Source of the DNA: Mesorhizobium sp. M2E.F.Ca.ET.219.01.1.1
GTDB taxonomy: Bacteria > Pseudomonadota > Alphaproteobacteria > Rhizobiales > Rhizobiaceae
Direction of reading: 5' to 3'
NCBI RefSeq assembly: GCF_004016445.2
Contig: NZ_SADT02000002.1
Span: 1,116,001-1,180,000, forward strand
DNA length: 64,000 bases
Part shown: piece after piece, positions 24,853 to 33,863 of the stretch
Numbering within the stretch: position 1 is the stretch's first letter
Layout of the letters: each line of letters begins with the position of its first letter
Notes under the pieces: generated by a model
What the model saw: the letters and a program-made list of their open reading frames with translations, nothing else
Databases searched by the model: none
Told to the model about the DNA's origin: nothing
Program-made: the position numbers and the translations under genes

Positions 24853-26868
24853 ATGCCCACCCTCCATCTCGTCGAAGCCTCGATCGCCGACCTTCGCCGC
24901 GCGCTTGAAGACGGCACCATCACCAGCGTCGAGCTCGTCGCCGCCTATCTGCGGCGCATCGCCCATTACGACCGCCACGGCATTGCGCTCAACGCGGTCC
25001 CCATCCTCAACCCGAACTTGTTCGAGGAGGCGGAAGCGTCCGACCGGCGCCGCCGCGCGGGCAGGGCGCTCGGGCCGCTCGACGGCATCCCCTACACCGC
25101 CAAGGACAGCTACAAGGTGAAGGGCCTGACGGTCGCGGCCGGCTCGCCCGCCTTCGAGCATCTCGTCGCCACGGAGGACGCCTTCACCATCGCGCGTCTG
25201 CGCGCCGCCGGCGCGGTGCTGATCGGCCTCACCAACATGCCGCCGATGGCCAATGGCGGCATGCAGCGCGGCGTCTATGGCCGCGCCGAGAGCCCCTACA
25301 ACAAGGATTTCCTTACCGCCGCCTTCGCCTCCGGTTCGTCCAACGGCTCGGGCACAGCGACCGCCGCGTCCTTCGCCGCGTTCGGGCTCGGCGAGGAAAC
25401 CTGGTCGTCCGGCCGCGCGCCGGCCTCCAACAATGCGCTCACCGCCTACACGCCCTCGCGCGGCGTGATCTCGGTGCGCGGCAACTGGCCCCTGGTGCCG
25501 ACCATGGATGTGGTGGTGCCGCATACGCGCAGCATCGCCGACATGCTGGAACTGCTCGACGTGATCGTCGCCGACGACGCCGAGATGCGCGGCGATTTCT
25601 GGCGCGCGCAGCCCTGGGTGGATATCCCGAAAGCCTCGGCGCTGCGGCCGGCGAGCTACACCGCCCTTCCGCTGCAAGGCGCGCTCAAGGGCAAGCGGCT
25701 CGGCGTGCCGAAAATGTATATCGGCAAGGACGAGAGTGCCGACAGGCCGATCGAGACCCGCGCCTCGGTGCTGGAGCTCTGGCGGCAGGCGGCTCGCGAC
25801 CTGGAAGCGCTTGGCGCGGAAGTGGTCGAGGTCGATTTCCCGGTTGTGTCCAATTACGAGCGCGACCGTCCCGGCGCGCGCTCCATGGTCGATTGCGGGC
25901 TGGTGTCGAAAGACTTCGCCGAGCGCGAGATCTGGGACCTGTCGATCTGGTCGTGGGACGATTTCCTGCGCGCCAATGCCGATCCGGCCATCCCCGATCT
26001 TGCTTCGGTCGACGGCGCAAAGATCTTCCCCCAGCCGCCGGGCACGTTGCGCGACCGTTACGGCGAGGCCGAGTTCGATCTGGCGCAGTATGTCGAGCGG
26101 GCGAAGCGGGGCGTGGCGCGACTGGAAGATATCCCAACCATCGGGGATGGCCTGAAAGGCCTCGAGGCAACGCGCCGCGTCGACTTCGAGGACTGGCTCG
26201 ATGCCAACCGCCTCGATGCCGTCGTGCTGCCGGCGGTCGCCGATGTCGGACCGGCCGATGCCGACGTCAACGAGGCCTCCGCCCATCTCGCCTGGCGCAA
26301 CGGCACCTGGGTCGCCAACGGCAATCTCATCTGGCGGCATCTGGGCATTCCGACGGTGACCGTGCCGATGGGAACCATGGCCGATATCGGCATGCCGGTC
26401 GGCCTCACCTTCGCCGGCAAGGCCTATGACGACACGGCGCTGCTGATGATCGCCGGCGACTATGAGCGCGCCACCAAGCGCCGCACCGTCCCGCCGCGCA
26501 CGCCGGCGCTGGCTGATGATGTGTTCGCGGCGGGCAGCGGTGTGAGGAGGGGCGCTGGCGATGCGCCGTTTACCCTGAAGCTGACTGCCGAAACGGCCCA
26601 TGCCGGTGACACCGACGAGATCACGATCACGCTGGAGATCGAGCCGGCGGAGCCGGAAGTAGACGTTAAAGTCGACGTCAACGGCGAGCCGGTGATCATG
26701 CAGGCGAATGGTAACCGCTACACCGGCCGGGTGGTCGTGCCGGCCTCGACGCATCAAGGTTTTCACAGTGTGTGGCGCGGTCCCTATGGCTCGATCGTCA
26801 CGGCCATCGTGCAGTCGCCGGATGGGCGCACCGCTGGGGCATATGCCGTGACGGGCGGGATTGAGTAG
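24853..26868 (+). CDS. Amidase signature family protein with C-terminal beta domain
   Basis: This 671-residue protein is an amidase of the GatA type, longer than usual (about 450-500). The catalytic Lys is in GIPYTAKDSYKVKG near residue 89; the Ser-rich signature reads ASGSSNGSGTATAASFAAFG followed by GEETWSSGRAPAS, a variant of the common GGSSGGSAAA..GTDTGGSIRIPA. The last 110 residues form a separate beta-strand-rich unit (TLKLTAETAHAGDTDEITIT...), perhaps Ig-like. It should cleave an amide; the substrate is unknown. No signal peptide is seen. It is alone on its transcript. Confidence 0.85.
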   Translation: MPTLHLVEASIADLRRALEDGTITSVELVAAYLRRIAHYDRHGIALNAVPILNPNLFEEAEASDRRRRAGRALGPLDGIPYTAKDSYKVKGLTVAAGSPAFEHLVATEDAFTIARLRAAGAVLIGLTNMPPMANGGMQRGVYGRAESPYNKDFLTAAFASGSSNGSGTATAASFAAFGLGEETWSSGRAPASNNALTAYTPSRGVISVRGNWPLVPTMDVVVPHTRSIADMLELLDVIVADDAEMRGDFWRAQPWVDIPKASALRPASYTALPLQGALKGKRLGVPKMYIGKDESADRPIETRASVLELWRQAARDLEALGAEVVEVDFPVVSNYERDRPGARSMVDCGLVSKDFAEREIWDLSIWSWDDFLRANADPAIPDLASVDGAKIFPQPPGTLRDRYGEAEFDLAQYVERAKRGVARLEDIPTIGDGLKGLEATRRVDFEDWLDANRLDAVVLPAVADVGPADADVNEASAHLAWRNGTWVANGNLIWRHLGIPTVTVPMGTMADIGMPVGLTFAGKAYDDTALLMIAGDYERATKRRTVPPRTPALADDVFAAGSGVRRGAGDAPFTLKLTAETAHAGDTDEITITLEIEPAEPEVDVKVDVNGEPVIMQANGNRYTGRVVVPASTHQGFHSVWRGPYGSIVTAIVQSPDGRTAGAYAVTGGIE

Positions 26869-26876
26869 TGCCTCCT

Positions 26877-26905
26877 CCTTCTCCCGCAAGGGGAGAAGGG
26901 AGAGA
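26877..26905. repeat. Short CTTCTCC..GGAGAAG hairpin repeat
   Basis: The sequence CCTTCTCCCGCAAGGGGAGA is a small palindrome between the convergent amidase and MFS genes and may serve as terminator. Related hairpins occur at 30387-30418 and 52611-52775. Confidence 0.6.
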
Positions 26906-26910
26906 TTGCG

Positions 26911-28140
26911 CTACTCCGCCCAATCCACCACCAGCGCCGCCACCCCAAACACCGCACCAACCGCGCACACCGCGTTCCAGCCGCCCCAGGCCCAGGCAAA
27001 CCCTGCCAGCAGCGAGCCGATCGCGCCACCGATGAAGAAGATGCCGACGAACAGTCCGTTGATGCGGCCGCGCGCCGTCGGCTGCAAGAGGTTGACGGCG
27101 CGGCGGCCGAGCGTCTGATCGCCGATGACGCCGATATCGAGCAGCACCGCGCTTGCGCCCATCAGGATGAGCGGCAGCCATGCGCCGCCGGCCCTGGGGG
27201 CGCCGGCGAAGGCGGCGAGCGCGAGCGCGGCGATGAGCACGAAATGGCAGGCGATCGTCGCCGGCCGCGTCCAGCCGCGATCGCCGGCGCGGCCGAACAG
27301 CGGCGTCACCGCCGCACCCCCGGCGCCGGCCAGAGCGAACAGCGCGATGCCCTTCTGGCCGAGGTCGAAGGGCGGTGCTGCAAGCCTCAGCGCCACCGCC
27401 GTCCAGAACACGCTGAAGCCGGCCATCGCCAGGCTGGCGGTGAAGGCGCGCCGCCGCAGCACCGGCTCTTGGCGCAGAAGCGCGAGCAGCGAGGCGATGA
27501 GTCCCGCATAGCTCGCATGCGCCAGCGGCCGGCGCTTCGGCATGGCGAAGCCGAGCAGGATGGCGAGCAGCGCCAGCGTCGCGGCGACGATGCCATAAAA
27601 GGCGCGCCAGCCGAAGGCGTCGGCGACGAGGCTGGCCAGCGGGCGCGACAACAGAATGCCGATCATCAGCCCGCTCATGACGTCGCCGATGACGCGGCCG
27701 TCCTCTCCCGGCGGCGCCATCGAGGCCGCGACCGGCACCAGCACCTGGATGCAGGAGGACGCCGCGCCGAGTGCGAACAGCACCAGCAGCAGCGAAGCCG
27801 CGGATGGCGCGACGGAGGCGACCGCCGCAGCGAGCACGGCAGTGCCCAGCATGCGCAACACCAGCACGCGATTCTCGACGAGGTCGGCGAGCGGCACCAG
27901 GAAGAACAGCCCGGCGGCATAGCCAAGCAGGGCGGCCATGGAGACGAGGCCGCCTTCCGATGCCGCTGCCCCCAGCGACGGTCCGATCAGCCCGACCAGC
28001 GTCTGCGGCGCGAAGATGTTGGTGATGATGATGCCGACCGCGCCGGCGAACAGCAGCGTCTGCGCCCTGGTGATGGTTTGAGCGCCGGTGGACGGCGCGG
28101 CGAACGCCGTGGTGGCTTGCGTGCAGTCTGATCCGCTCAT
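26911..28140 (-). CDS. MFS transporter
   Basis: The 409-residue protein has 12 hydrophobic segments of the MFS fold. After about 20 polar residues come LLFAGAVGIIITNIFAPQTL and, between helices 2 and 3, a short acidic loop (PLADLVENRVLVLRM) like the DHA-type sugar/drug exporters. The direction of transport and the substrate are unknown. It diverges from a LysR regulator across a short gap with a palindrome and is very likely its target. Confidence 0.85.
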   Translation of the reverse strand: MSGSDCTQATTAFAAPSTGAQTITRAQTLLFAGAVGIIITNIFAPQTLVGLIGPSLGAAASEGGLVSMAALLGYAAGLFFLVPLADLVENRVLVLRMLGTAVLAAAVASVAPSAASLLLVLFALGAASSCIQVLVPVAASMAPPGEDGRVIGDVMSGLMIGILLSRPLASLVADAFGWRAFYGIVAATLALLAILLGFAMPKRRPLAHASYAGLIASLLALLRQEPVLRRRAFTASLAMAGFSVFWTAVALRLAAPPFDLGQKGIALFALAGAGGAAVTPLFGRAGDRGWTRPATIACHFVLIAALALAAFAGAPRAGGAWLPLILMGASAVLLDIGVIGDQTLGRRAVNLLQPTARGRINGLFVGIFFIGGAIGSLLAGFAWAWGGWNAVCAVGAVFGVAALVVDWAE

Positions 28141-28188
28141 TGCGAGTCCTTCATTGTGCGCATATCATGAGGGGACTTTATTCCATGA

Positions 28189-28201
28189 TAGCATAATGCT
28201 A
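28189..28201. promoter_or_regulatory. Palindrome TAGCATAATGCTA between MFS and LysR genes
   Basis: A perfect 13-base palindrome lies in an AT-rich stretch of the 99-base divergent gap. It contains the T-N11-A form expected of LysR binding sites and is well placed to control both genes. Confidence 0.6.
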
Positions 28202-28239
28202 CGATTCAAATGATCTAATAATGATTATGCGAGATACGC

Positions 28240-29148
28240 ATGAACATTCACGACCTCGAAGCCTTCGTCGCCGTCGTCGAAACCGGCTCCATCGTCGGTG
28301 CTTCGGCCAGGCTCAACCTCACGCAGCCCGGTGTGACGCGTCGGGTGCAAAATCTCGAGGAGCGGCTGGCGACGCCCTTGCTCGACCGCCAGTCGAAGCC
28401 GCTCAAACCCACCGCATCCGGCCGCGAGGCCTATGAGCATGGCCGCCGCGTGCTGCGTTCGCTGGAGGATCTCAAGGCGGGCGTCTCGCCGGCGGGCGAG
28501 GTGCGTGGCGAGTTTCGCCTCGGCATCATGCCCTACCTCTCGACCAGCGCGCTGTCCGAGCCGCTCGACAGTCTTCGCGCGGCCTTCCCGCAACTGACCC
28601 TGAGGATTACCTCAAGCCTCTCGCCGCGCCTGGTGGAGCAGGTGCTGCACAGCGAAATCGACGCGGTGGCCGTCTGCCTTGCCGAGGGCGTCGCGCCGCC
28701 GCCCGAACTCGTCGGCGACGATCTCGGCGTGCAGGCGGTGCTTCTGGTGGCCTCGCCAAGCCTCGGGGTGCCGAAGCCCGCCGAGCTCAACGATCTCGCG
28801 CGCTACCCCTGGGTGCTCAACGAAACCGGCTGCGGCTTTCGCGCCTTCATCCGCCACCGCTTCGAGGTGGCGCGGCTGCCTTTCCATGTCGGCGTCGAGG
28901 CGCAGGGCGCGGATCTACGGATGTCGCTGGTGGCGCGCGGCCACGGCATCGGCGTCGTCACGCTCGGCGCGCTGTCGAGCAGCCAATGGCGCGATGCGGT
29001 CGAGGTGGTCGACTGCCCCGGCTTCAAGCCGCAGGTGCGCTGCTGGCTGCTCCACCGCCCCCCGGCCGGCAGGCTGGCACGCCCGATCGCGGTCTTCCGC
29101 GACGCGCTGGCCGAGGCGCTGAAGGGCCCGATGCCGCTGATGTCGTAA
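28240..29148 (+). CDS. LysR family transcriptional regulator
   Basis: The 302-residue regulator has an N-terminal winged helix-turn-helix (DLEAFVAVVETGSIVGASAR, LNLTQPGVTRRVQNLEERL) and the two-lobed substrate-binding domain from about residue 90. It most likely controls the divergent MFS gene in response to a small molecule that the exporter carries, and represses its own expression. No co-inducer can be deduced. Confidence 0.9.
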   Translation: MNIHDLEAFVAVVETGSIVGASARLNLTQPGVTRRVQNLEERLATPLLDRQSKPLKPTASGREAYEHGRRVLRSLEDLKAGVSPAGEVRGEFRLGIMPYLSTSALSEPLDSLRAAFPQLTLRITSSLSPRLVEQVLHSEIDAVAVCLAEGVAPPPELVGDDLGVQAVLLVASPSLGVPKPAELNDLARYPWVLNETGCGFRAFIRHRFEVARLPFHVGVEAQGADLRMSLVARGHGIGVVTLGALSSSQWRDAVEVVDCPGFKPQVRCWLLHRPPAGRLARPIAVFRDALAEALKGPMPLMS

Positions 29149-29176
29149 AAGCCAGGCGCCCCTCTTCCCCCTGACC

Positions 29177-29692
29177 CTAGAAAAGCGATTTCAACATCTT
29201 CGCAAAACGAACTGTTAGAGACTGCCAGAGGGAGCGGGCTGCACCGTCCGTCGAGTTCGCGATCTCCGGGTCTTGCGACCGGGGCAGGGAGGCGAGCCAC
29301 GAATCCCAAAACTGCTGCTGCATGAAGACGAACACGGGCACATCGTACCCGTCGTCAAATATATTGACTAAAGTCGCTCTCCTTGGGACGCTCCCCCGTT
29401 TTCACTTTGCAGACCACCAATCCACGACTCATCCCTGTCACGGTGCCTTCAGGGAAAACATTCGCGCTCGCGCCATAACAAAAAAGGGCAGTATTCCTTC
29501 CACTTCGAGCTGCTTGCGGATTTGGCATAGGGCTTCGAAATAGTCGTCTTCCTCGGCAGCGATAACTTTGTTGCGATAGCTGCAAGTGAGCCTGCACCGA
29601 GTCCCCACATTCTGCGGCGTGAACACCGCCTGCTCGTCACCTCCTGTGCCCCCTCCGATTAGGAACACGGTGTATTGTTCATCCATTGTCAT
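29177..29692 (-). pseudogene. Unidentified gene broken by two compensating indels
   Basis: Three open stretches on the minus strand read as one protein of about 171 residues. Frame 1 runs from ATG 29692 (MTMDEQYTVFLIGGGTGGDE) to a run of six T near 29480; the next frame continues FCYGASANVFPEGTVTG to about 29360; then frame 1 resumes as DDGYDVPVFVFMQQQFWDSW and ends at TAG 29177-29179. One missing T and one extra T restore it. As written, frame 1 stops at 29438. The region is clearly less GC-rich than its surroundings, which suggests acquired DNA. No family was recognised. Sequencing errors could also explain it. Confidence 0.55.
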
Positions 29693-29830
29693 CCCCCGAT
29701 CCTCTGGTCATATTAGTTGCAATGGTTTTATAAATGCAACTGAAAATTGCATTTGGGTTGGCGCGAGTTGCTGCTTGCTGGCTCCTGCCTCGTCCTTGAC
29801 CCATCCCCCACCCACGCTATCTTCGCCGCC

Positions 29831-30382
29831 ATGCCAGATACCGCTCCCTCCGCCGCCGCGCCGCTCGTCGTCATCGACCTGCAGACCGGCATGTTCGACG
29901 GTCGTTTCGATCCGCCGATCCATGACGCCGACGCCATCGCCGAGCGCTCGCGCGCGCTGATCGACTGGGCGCGGCGTTCCAGCCGCAAGGTGGCGTTCAT
30001 CCGCCATGACGGGCCGGAGGGCGATCCGCTGGCGCCGGGCGCGTCCGGCTGGCCGGTCTGGCCGCTGCTCGGCCAGGCGGCCGACGAGCCGACCTTCGGC
30101 AAGAGCGTGGGCAACGCTTTCTCCAATCCCGAGCTCGCCGAATGGGTGGCGGGGCAGGGCGCGAAGGACGTCGTGCTGATCGGCGCCCAGACCGATTTCT
30201 GCGTCGCCGCGACGGTCAAGGGCGCCTTGGCCGAGGGCTTGGGCGTCACCGTGGTCTCCGACGCGCATTCGACGCTGGATTCGCTCGAGGAGAAAGCGCC
30301 CGCCATCATCGCCCGCCACAACGAAGCCTTCGCTGGGCAAGGCGCGCGGATGACGACGACGGCGGAGTTGACGGAAGGCTGA
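29831..30382 (+). CDS. Cysteine hydrolase, isochorismatase family
   Basis: The 183-residue enzyme shows the triad of the isochorismatase/nicotinamidase fold: Asp in PLVVIDLQTGMF, Lys in TFGKSVGNAF and the nucleophile Cys in GAQTDFCVAATVKGA. It may hydrolyse an amide or similar small molecule; the substrate is open. The ATG at 29831 starts the conserved part; a longer frame upstream lies in the AT-rich gap. GFA follows on the same strand after a small hairpin. Confidence 0.88.
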   Translation: MPDTAPSAAAPLVVIDLQTGMFDGRFDPPIHDADAIAERSRALIDWARRSSRKVAFIRHDGPEGDPLAPGASGWPVWPLLGQAADEPTFGKSVGNAFSNPELAEWVAGQGAKDVVLIGAQTDFCVAATVKGALAEGLGVTVVSDAHSTLDSLEEKAPAIIARHNEAFAGQGARMTTTAELTEG

Positions 30383-30386
30383 GCGC

Positions 30387-30418
30387 CCCTTCTCCTTCTC
30401 CCACAGGAGAAGGGAGAA
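30387..30418. repeat. Short CTTCTCC..GGAGAAG hairpin
   Basis: CCTTCTCCTTCTCCCACAGG followed by AGAAGGGAG forms a small stem between two same-strand genes. It may be a weak terminator or a dispersed repeat remnant. Confidence 0.5.
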
Positions 30419-30434
30419 CCCCAAGGAGTCCATC

Positions 30435-30890
30435 TTGCCCACCCTCACTCTTCCTGCCGAAGGAGGCTGCCGCTGCGGCCGCGTGCGCCTGAAAATCTCG
30501 GCAAAACCGCTGCTCACCATGGCCTGCCACTGCACCGGCTGCCAGCTTATGTCGTCCAGCGCCTATTCGCTGAGCGCGGCGATCCCCTCGGAAGGTTTCG
30601 AGGTGACGAAGGGCGAGCCGGTGATCGGCGGCCTGCACGGCGCCTCGAAGCATTATTTCTGCGGCTACTGCATGACCTGGATGTTCACGCGGCCCGAAGG
30701 GATCGACTGGTTCGTCAACCTGCGCCCGACCATGCTCGACGACCATGCCTGGTTCGCGCCCTTCATCGAGACCTGGACGGCCGAGAAACTGCCCTGGGCG
30801 GCGACATCGGCGGTGCACAGCTACGAAGCGCTGCCTGCCTTCGAGGACTATGAGGGGCTGATCGCCGAATACGCCGGCACCCAAGGCTGA
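30435..30890 (+). CDS. GFA (CENP-V) family zinc protein
   Basis: The 151-residue protein has the glutathione-dependent formaldehyde-activating fold with its zinc cysteines: GGCRCGRVRL, ACHCTGCQLMSS and FCGYCMTWMF. Members form S-hydroxymethylglutathione or act as related lyases; activity here is not proven. The start is a TTG at 30435 behind an AAGGAG site. It may be read with the isochorismatase gene upstream. Confidence 0.85.
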   Translation: MPTLTLPAEGGCRCGRVRLKISAKPLLTMACHCTGCQLMSSSAYSLSAAIPSEGFEVTKGEPVIGGLHGASKHYFCGYCMTWMFTRPEGIDWFVNLRPTMLDDHAWFAPFIETWTAEKLPWAATSAVHSYEALPAFEDYEGLIAEYAGTQG

Positions 30891-30910
30891 CCGGAGGGCC
30901 AAAGGCAAAA

Positions 30911-30934
30911 CGGCGACCCTGGGCAAGGTCGCCG
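30911..30934 (-). terminator. Hairpin CGGCGACC..GGTCGCCG
   Basis: An 8-base perfect stem with an 8-base loop is followed, on the minus strand, by TTTTGCCTTT. It could end transcripts on that strand or act in both directions just after GFA. The rest of 30891-31185 shows no convincing gene. Confidence 0.5.
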
Positions 30935-31185
30935 TCGGCATTTCGTTCATGGTCGACGCGTCCGTTGGGGGCGCATTGTTGGGGATGTGCTTGGGCGTCC
31001 GCGTCGACCACGGCGGCCTCATACCGCTGACTTCACCATGGCATATTTGCCGCCCGCTGAAACTTCCGCGAAAGCGGTATATAACGGGCGTTGTACTTGC
31101 CTTCCTCCACAACGGGAGAAGGCAATGGCGAAACACTTTCTATCTCATCCCGCATTGACCTTGGCCAGCCAAGCGACGACCACTG

Positions 31186-32409
31186 ATGCGTTCACTTTCA
31201 ATGGGATGCGTCGTGAATCATACTCGTTTTCTCAATGCCAGGCTTGCCGACGGCACCGTCGCCGACCTCGCCGTCGTTAATGGGCGCTTCAGCGCCATCA
31301 CTCCGGCCGCCAATGCCGCATCGCCGCCGCCAGGCGCCGTCGACCTCACCGGACAGCTCGTGCTGCCGGCCTTCGTCGAGGGCCATGTCCATCTCGATAC
31401 CTCCTTCTATGGCGATACCTGGCGGCCGCATATTCCCTGCACCAACGGTTTTGATGTGCGCGAGCGGGTTGCTTTCCAGATGCGCAACCTCGAGCAGGCG
31501 GCACCCATGGAGGAGCGCGCGAAAAACCAACTCGAGCTTTGCGTCGGCCATGGCAGCCTCGCCATGCGCAGCCATGTCATGGTCGACGCCGCGGTCGGGC
31601 TGAAGCATGTCGAGACGATCCTTGGCGTGCGCGAGAGATACCGCGACCTGATCGACATCCAGCTCGTCGCCTTTCCGCAGAGCGGCATCCTGTCCTCGCC
31701 CGGCACGGCCGAGCTGCTCGACGAAGCGCTGAAGCTCGGCTGCGACCTGATCGGCGGGCTCGATCCGGCGAGCTTCGACCGCGATGTTAGGGCCCATCTC
31801 GACGTGGTCTTCGGCCTTGCCGAAAAGCGCGGCGCCGGCATCGACATCCACCTGCATGACCGCGGCGCGCTCGGCCTCTTCGAGATCGAGGAGATCGTCG
31901 CCCGCACCTCGGCATCGGGCATGCAAGGAAAAGTCGCCGTCAGCCACGCCTATGCGCTGGGCGACATCTCCGCCGAAGCGCTGGCCAGGGCCGGCGAGAG
32001 GATCGCCGCCGCCGGCGTCGCCATCATGACCAACGCGCCTGGCGACCATGCTTTCCCGCCGGTCGCAGCGCTGCGCAAGGCAGGCGTCACCGTATTCGCC
32101 GGGTCCGACAACATCCGCGATTCCTGGTGGCCCTATGGCGATGGCGACATGCTGAACCGCGCCAACATGATCGGCTACCGCTCCGGCTTCTACGAGGATT
32201 GCGAGCTGGAAGCGGCCTATGATGTGGTGAGCCATGGCGGCGCGACTGCTCTGGGGCTGGAGGGCTACGGCATCGCCGCCGGCGCCAAGGCCGACTTTGT
32301 CGCTGTTCGGGCCGAGCATATCCCGGAAGCGGTGGTGGCAGTGCCGAGGGACCGCACGGTCTACCGGGCGGGCAGGGAGGTGGCTCGAGGCGGGAAGGTG
32401 GCCGAGTAA
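31186..32409 (+). CDS. Amidohydrolase family protein (cytosine deaminase-like)
   Basis: The 407-residue metal hydrolase has the amidohydrolase pattern: FVEGHVHLDTSFYGD with the first two His, IDIHLHDRGALG, VSHAYALGD and finally FAGSDNIRDSWWPYG with the metal Asp, which match the cytosine deaminase branch. It likely deaminates or hydrolyses a cyclic base-like compound. ATG 31186 is used, but ATG 31201 or a later GTG are possible since no strong ribosome site is seen. Confidence 0.85.
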   Translation: MRSLSMGCVVNHTRFLNARLADGTVADLAVVNGRFSAITPAANAASPPPGAVDLTGQLVLPAFVEGHVHLDTSFYGDTWRPHIPCTNGFDVRERVAFQMRNLEQAAPMEERAKNQLELCVGHGSLAMRSHVMVDAAVGLKHVETILGVRERYRDLIDIQLVAFPQSGILSSPGTAELLDEALKLGCDLIGGLDPASFDRDVRAHLDVVFGLAEKRGAGIDIHLHDRGALGLFEIEEIVARTSASGMQGKVAVSHAYALGDISAEALARAGERIAAAGVAIMTNAPGDHAFPPVAALRKAGVTVFAGSDNIRDSWWPYGDGDMLNRANMIGYRSGFYEDCELEAAYDVVSHGGATALGLEGYGIAAGAKADFVAVRAEHIPEAVVAVPRDRTVYRAGREVARGGKVAE

Positions 32410-32605
32410 CGCGTCCAAGCACGCCTGTGCCTCAGGCCGCATGCTCGACCGCAAATTAATTTGCATGCATATGTTTCAGGCCGCTCCGGCTTCGTGAAGC
32501 ATTTCACCGTTTCCGCGCAATCCACCGGTTACAGACGCATCGCAAAAGCGGCGCCGGGTGAAGAGGCGGCACCGGTTCTGCGCCGCCGATTTATGGGAGC
32601 TTTCC

Positions 32606-32761
32606 ATGTTCAAAAGTCTCAACCGGATCCGCGCCGCCTTTGCCAAGGCCAGCAAGCGCCGCCGCACGATGCGCGAGCTGAACGACCTGCCGACCGAGAT
32701 CAAGAAGGATATCGGCTGGCCGCAGGCCGCGCAGGACGACGAGATTCGGTTGCCGTTCTGA
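32606..32761 (+). CDS. DUF1127 family small protein
   Basis: A 51-residue Arg/Lys-rich protein (MFKSLNRIRAAFAKASKRRR then TMRELNDLPTEIKKDIGW) of the DUF1127 type. Such proteins in alphaproteobacteria bind RNA or influence phosphate and stress responses. The ATG at 32606 follows a GGGAG site by seven bases. The preceding gap (32410-32605) holds a short palindromic-repeat remnant around 32494-32545. Confidence 0.8.
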   Translation: MFKSLNRIRAAFAKASKRRRTMRELNDLPTEIKKDIGWPQAAQDDEIRLPF

Positions 32762-32874
32762 GGCTGACGCAAAGGCGCCGCACCGCCGCGGCCGGCTTCT
32801 CGCGAGCTTCGAGCCGATGACGCCGGCCAGGCGCGCAAGGCGGCCCGGCCGGCGCCAGAAGGCGGCGCCTCAGC

Positions 32875-33168
32875 CTATATTTTCGCAACGACCGCGCCGG
32901 ACACCGGATCCGTCACGCCGAGATCGCCACCCAGGTCTTCGAGCATATCGCGGAACGTGTCGAGAATGCCGATCATCATCGGCCGCGCCGCGGCGAGGCT
33001 GTCCATGTCATCCCATTCGCCGACCATGCAGAAGCTGCGCTCGCCGGTCTTGATCAGGGCGCCCTTGCGAAAGCCCTTGGCGTTGAGCGCGACCTTTTCG
33101 TGCGCGTCGACGAAGGCCTTTTCCTTGCCTGGCTTGGTGCGAAAGCGGACGACGTTGTAGGCGGTCAT
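32875..33168 (-). CDS. Antibiotic biosynthesis monooxygenase-like (ABM) protein
   Basis: A 97-residue dimeric alpha+beta barrel protein: YNVVRFRTKPGKEKAFVDAH and SFCMVGEWDDMDSLAAARP fit the ABM fold. Such proteins oxidise small molecules without a metal or simply bind ligands; function is open. It lies just after the GYD-domain gene on the same strand, 23 bases apart, so they form an operon of two ferredoxin-like-barrel proteins. Confidence 0.75.
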   Translation of the reverse strand: MTAYNVVRFRTKPGKEKAFVDAHEKVALNAKGFRKGALIKTGERSFCMVGEWDDMDSLAAARPMMIGILDTFRDMLEDLGGDLGVTDPVSGAVVAKI

Positions 33169-33191
33169 GGCGTTCTCCGTTCGATGAGATA

Positions 33192-33506
33192 TCAGCCGGC
33201 CGGCTTGTAGGCGCCGGCGGCCTTGTTGGCGGCCGCGATCACCGCCTTCATGTCGAGCTCTTCCAGAACGACGAGATCGCTCACCGAGCCGCTCGCACGC
33301 ACGGCAAGCGTCATCCCCATCCCGGCAATCTGGTCCGGCACCTCGCCATTGACGATGACGTCATAGAGGCCGCGCGTGAACATCAGGCTGTTCATCTTGC
33401 CGCCCACACTTTCAAACAGCGCCGCGATTGCAACTTCCCGGTTCGATCCTTGCATCAGCCCCTTGGCGGCATGGGGTTCGTAACTCGCCAGTATGGTAAC
33501 CTTCAT
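33192..33506 (-). CDS. GYD domain-containing protein
   Basis: The 104-residue protein shows the GYD family pattern: start TILASYEPHAAKGLMQGSNR, then FTRGLYDVIVNGEVPD with the G-x-Y-D motif. Function is unknown. The ATG at 33506 has a GAGGA site; the frame continues five codons upstream without reason. First gene of an operon with the ABM-like protein. Confidence 0.85.
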   Translation of the reverse strand: MKVTILASYEPHAAKGLMQGSNREVAIAALFESVGGKMNSLMFTRGLYDVIVNGEVPDQIAGMGMTLAVRASGSVSDLVVLEELDMKAVIAAANKAAGAYKPAG

Positions 33507-33863
33507 GGGATCCTCCTCCAAATATCACTGCCTCGGCCACCCGATGATGAGGGCGGCACGGACGTGCCTGTTTTCTCCTGGCATTTGACTGATCTTTGGA
33601 CCGCTCCGGCGGCCTAGCCAAGGGGCGGTTCAACCGGAACCACGCCCCGGCTTGCAATAATATGCGCTTTTTCTAATATAACGACAATCCGCCATCTGCC
33701 GGGGAGCCGATGGCCGAACTTTCCATTGGCATCCGCGAAAATCTGTAGGCCAAATGTCGCCTCGACGATGCGCCATGACCGTTTTGTGTATTCACGCGCA
33801 AGGCGCGGCCTGATAATAGGTCAACCAAGCTGACCTAAATAGAAGCACTGCGGGAGGTGCGCC
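33507..33863. promoter_or_regulatory. Divergent gap with a 21-base inverted repeat
   Basis: The gap between the GYD gene and the aminotransferase has no gene. A perfect inverted repeat TAGGTCA-N7-TGACCTA lies at 33817-33837, some 27 bases before the aminotransferase start, in a position to be an operator. An AT-rich promoter-like stretch is at 33655-33685. Confidence 0.55.

Noticed and set aside
24853..26868. Amidase as maturation enzyme for the lasso-like peptides
   Set aside because: It lies on the other strand beyond a repeat, and amidases of this type are not known for lasso processing.
24646..26889. 747-residue minus-strand frame opposite the amidase
   Set aside because: Shadow frame crossing a repeat; no recognisable domain.
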